A DNA stretch of 14,658 nucleotides from Prolixibacteraceae bacterium UBA5740 (GTDB lineage Bacteria > Bacteroidota > Bacteroidia > Bacteroidales > Prolixibacteraceae). The translations under genes were made by a program, and so were the position numbers. The stretch is taken from NCBI GenBank assembly GCA_002419285.1, contig DIFU01000019.1:1-14658 (forward strand). The letters are read 5' to 3'. A model generated the notes under the pieces. That model saw nothing but the letters and a program-made list of their open reading frames with translations. It did not search any database and had not been told where the DNA came from. Positions 13,766 through 14,658 of this stretch are shown here, in pieces (within the stretch, counting starts at the first letter, position 1; each line of letters opens with the position of its first letter).

Positions 13766-14658
13766 ATGCAACAATATCCCTGGGGGCATTCGCGTCGTTT
13801 CAATGATTTTCCCTCCCATTTCAAAAGATTATTCAACCAAAGAGTTCAAAAGATATCCATTGATGCCGGCTTTACCTGTCCCAACCGCGATGGAACACTG
13901 GGAAAAGGTGGTTGCACCTATTGCAACAACGACTCCTTCAATCCGTCATTTTGCGACCAGGAAAAGAGCATAACACAGCAAATCAGTAACGGGATCTCGT
14001 TTTTTAAGACCAAATACCCCGACATGAAGTATCTGGCCTATTTTCAGTCGTACAGCAACACATATGGTCAGTTGGAGCATTTGAAGAATCTCTATCAGGA
14101 AGCCCTTGCATATACCGGAATGATGGGACTGGTCATTGCGACCCGACCCGACTGCATATACCCGGAACTATTGGAATATCTTGCGAGATTGTCGGAACAT
14201 ACATACGTCATGTTGGAATATGGGGTTGAATCACACCTAAACCAAACCCTGGAAAAAATTAACAGGGGACACACCTTTGAAGTATCGGTGAAGGCATTTG
14301 AATATACGGCGAACCATGGGATCAGGACCTGCGCTCACCTTATCCTTGGTCTACCGGGAGAAACAACAAATGATATGATGGAACAAGCCCGCATTATTTC
14401 ACAACTGCCTGTTGACAACCTCAAACTACACCAGTTACAAATTCACAGGGGCACTGTAATGGCTGCACAATATCGAACTAACCCCGAAAGTTTTCATCTG
14501 TTTAATCCGGATGAATATACCGAACTGGTTACAGATTACCTCGAACGTCTAAACCCGGCAATCGTGGTCGAGCGCTTTATAAGCCAGTCACCCTCCGATC
14601 TCCTTATAGCACCCAAATGGGGATTGAAAAATTTCGAATTTGTGGCAAGGGTCGAAAA
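13766..14658 (+). CDS. TIGR01212 (YhcC-like) radical SAM protein, 3' end cut by window edge
   Basis: The frame is open from ATG at 13766 to the last base, 297 codons without a stop. The radical SAM cluster cysteines are C38, C50 and C53, in CPNRDGTLGKGGCTYCNN, the characteristic opening of the YhcC/TIGR01212 group with its long first spacing. Supporting motifs are QSYSNTYG (94-101), IATRPDC (124-130), LEYGVES (150-156), which would bind SAM, and LILGLPGET near 190. Full-length members are about 300-320 residues, so only a short C-terminal piece is missing. E. coli YhcC has no settled function; the family resembles Elp3-type radical SAM enzymes, suggesting RNA or cofactor modification, but that is a guess. 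It is divergent from DUF4301. There is no Shine-Dalgarno. Confidence 0.9.
   Translation, partial: MQQYPWGHSRRFNDFPSHFKRLFNQRVQKISIDAGFTCPNRDGTLGKGGCTYCNNDSFNPSFCDQEKSITQQISNGISFFKTKYPDMKYLAYFQSYSNTYGQLEHLKNLYQEALAYTGMMGLVIATRPDCIYPELLEYLARLSEHTYVMLEYGVESHLNQTLEKINRGHTFEVSVKAFEYTANHGIRTCAHLILGLPGETTNDMMEQARIISQLPVDNLKLHQLQIHRGTVMAAQYRTNPESFHLFNPDEYTELVTDYLERLNPAIVVERFISQSPSDLLIAPKWGLKNFEFVARVE

Noticed and set aside
1..14658. Mobile elements, CRISPR arrays, tRNA or rRNA genes, phage or defence genes
   Set aside because: No transposase or integrase motifs, terminal repeats, regularly spaced direct repeats, or cloverleaf-like sequences were seen; gene content and codon style are uniform across the window.

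Overview
The window looks like a stretch of ordinary chromosome from a member of the Bacteroidota, most likely an anaerobic or facultative Bacteroidales-type organism. The evidence is the set of protein families (DUF4301, a REC-containing PPDK_N protein, a MdsC/NahK-like kinase, a 2-oxoacid:ferredoxin oxidoreductase with fused gamma-alpha subunit), several perfect matches to the Bacteroidota -7 box TAnnTTTG just upstream of starts, and the near absence of Shine-Dalgarno sequences except inside operons. I see no mobile elements, CRISPR arrays, tRNA or rRNA. Coding density is high and no gap exceeds about 200 bases.

Layout. (1) 1-1884, minus strand: a sugar-1-phosphate nucleotidyltransferase followed by an anomeric sugar kinase that runs off the left edge, a plausible two-step salvage route from free sugar to NDP-sugar. 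(2) 2045-2560, minus: a gamma-type carbonic anhydrase-like hexapeptide protein, divergent from (3) 2752-5654, plus: korA-korB, a two-subunit 2-oxoacid (probably 2-oxoglutarate):ferredoxin oxidoreductase, closed by a strong intrinsic terminator. (4) 5830-8823, plus: a 997-residue protein with two receiver-like domains and a PEP-synthase-type ATP-grasp domain, but without the phosphohistidine and PEP/pyruvate barrel domains of true PEP synthases. (5) 8811-12027, minus, converging on gene 4 with a 13-base overlap: a 12-unit TPR protein, a DUF368/PopT polyprenyl-phosphate transporter and shikimate dehydrogenase aroE, with popT and aroE joined by an ATGA overlap. (6) 12077-13606, minus: a DUF4301 protein. 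(7) 13766 to the right edge, plus: a TIGR01212/YhcC-type radical SAM protein lacking only its C-terminal end.

Most of this is core metabolism: ferredoxin-linked carbon metabolism, aromatic amino acid synthesis and lipid-carrier recycling. Two things deserve attention. The first is the REC-REC-ATP-grasp protein beside korAB, whose second receiver domain keeps every phosphorylation residue while the dikinase part lacks its usual catalytic partners. The second is the DUF4301 protein: its ordered motifs closely resemble those of UDP-sugar pyrophosphorylases (UDPGP family), suggesting that this 'unknown function' family is a sugar nucleotidyltransferase.
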